Source: Adhaeribacter sp. (GTDB taxonomy: Bacteria; Bacteroidota; Bacteroidia; Cytophagales; Hymenobacteraceae). Taken from it: a DNA stretch of 5,273 nucleotides. Below the pieces are notes generated by a model, which was not told the origin of the DNA, ran no database searches, and worked only from the letters and a program-made list of their open reading frames with translations. The translations under genes and the position numbers were made by a program. Numbering within the stretch: the stretch's first letter is position 1; the number at the start of each line of letters is the position of its first letter. Positions 5,068 through 5,273 of this stretch are shown piece by piece. The stretch lies in NCBI GenBank assembly GCA_028288395.1, contig JAQBNV010000405.1, positions 1 to 5,273 of the forward strand, written 5' to 3'.

Positions 5068-5273
5068 AAATATATTTAGATAATCAAGGGTAACCCGTTC
5101 CACTGGTAAGTTTTCCTGTTTACCGCAAACGAAAGGGCATTACTTTACCCTGGAAAGGAGCTGCCATCCGGGGAAAATAAGGCTGGAAACTCAGACCATA
5201 TTTCCGGTGCAGCCCGAATAATTAACTAGAATTATAAGAAAGAGGACTTTAGCGAAGGTTCTATTGTATTATT

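Larger units (their letters stand above)
4875..5273. other. Non-coding upstream region of the globin gene
   Basis: The 399 bases contain no frame I would call a gene on either strand. They hold the globin promoter and its dyads, a small GCCC-N4-GGGC hairpin (4960-4971) and a CTCCGGAG palindrome (5006-5013), both within or near the predicted transcript leader. The outer part (5070-5273) shows only short imperfect repeats such as GGGTAACCC (5088-5096). A short minus-strand frame of 13 codons before a stop at 5232 could be the tail of a gene beyond the edge but is too short to support. Confidence 0.6.

Noticed and set aside
1..5273. CRISPR array, tRNA or rRNA genes
   Set aside because: No regularly spaced direct repeats, no tRNA cloverleaf pattern and no rRNA-like stretch were seen on either strand.

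Overview
The window looks like chromosomal DNA of a Bacteroidota bacterium, most likely from the Cytophagales (Hymenobacteraceae-like). This rests on the style of the proteins, the AT-rich untranslated leaders with few Shine-Dalgarno sites, and one good Bacteroidota-type promoter (TTTG, 18-base spacer, TAnnTTTG) at the right end. No search was run, so the taxonomic call is inference. Every convincing gene is on the minus strand, so the layout is best read from right to left.

Right part (about 5070 down to 2321): a roughly 400-base non-coding leader carries the promoter, with overlapping GTC/GAC dyads around its -33 element. It precedes a group 3 truncated haemoglobin (4874-4479) and, 22 bases later, a lipoprotein-type monohaem cytochrome c (4456-4031). 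After a 158-base gap come a hemerythrin-domain protein (3872-3396) and an Rrf2-family regulator with an NsrR/IscR-like cysteine triad (3308-2862). After another gap comes a small cupin (2617-2321). Together these look like a module that senses and handles NO, O2 or redox stress: the globin and hemerythrin bind diatomic gases or iron, the cytochrome supplies periplasmic electron transfer, and the Fe-S regulator probably controls the set.

Middle part (1450-2320): about 870 bases with no convincing intact gene. It holds two FNR/CRP-type palindromes spaced 22 bases apart upstream of the left-hand gene, several inverted repeats, a terminator-like hairpin, a possible dispersed element (about 1622-1919), and a 57-codon stretch without a start codon that may be a gene remnant.

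Left part (1-1449): the first 483 codons of a large conserved Bacteroidota protein of unproven function. It has glycine-rich motifs suggestive of an FMN-type TIM barrel (nitronate monooxygenase-like) and runs off the window edge. Its upstream FNR-type sites suggest it too may respond to low oxygen or nitrosative conditions, which links both halves of the window to one physiological theme.
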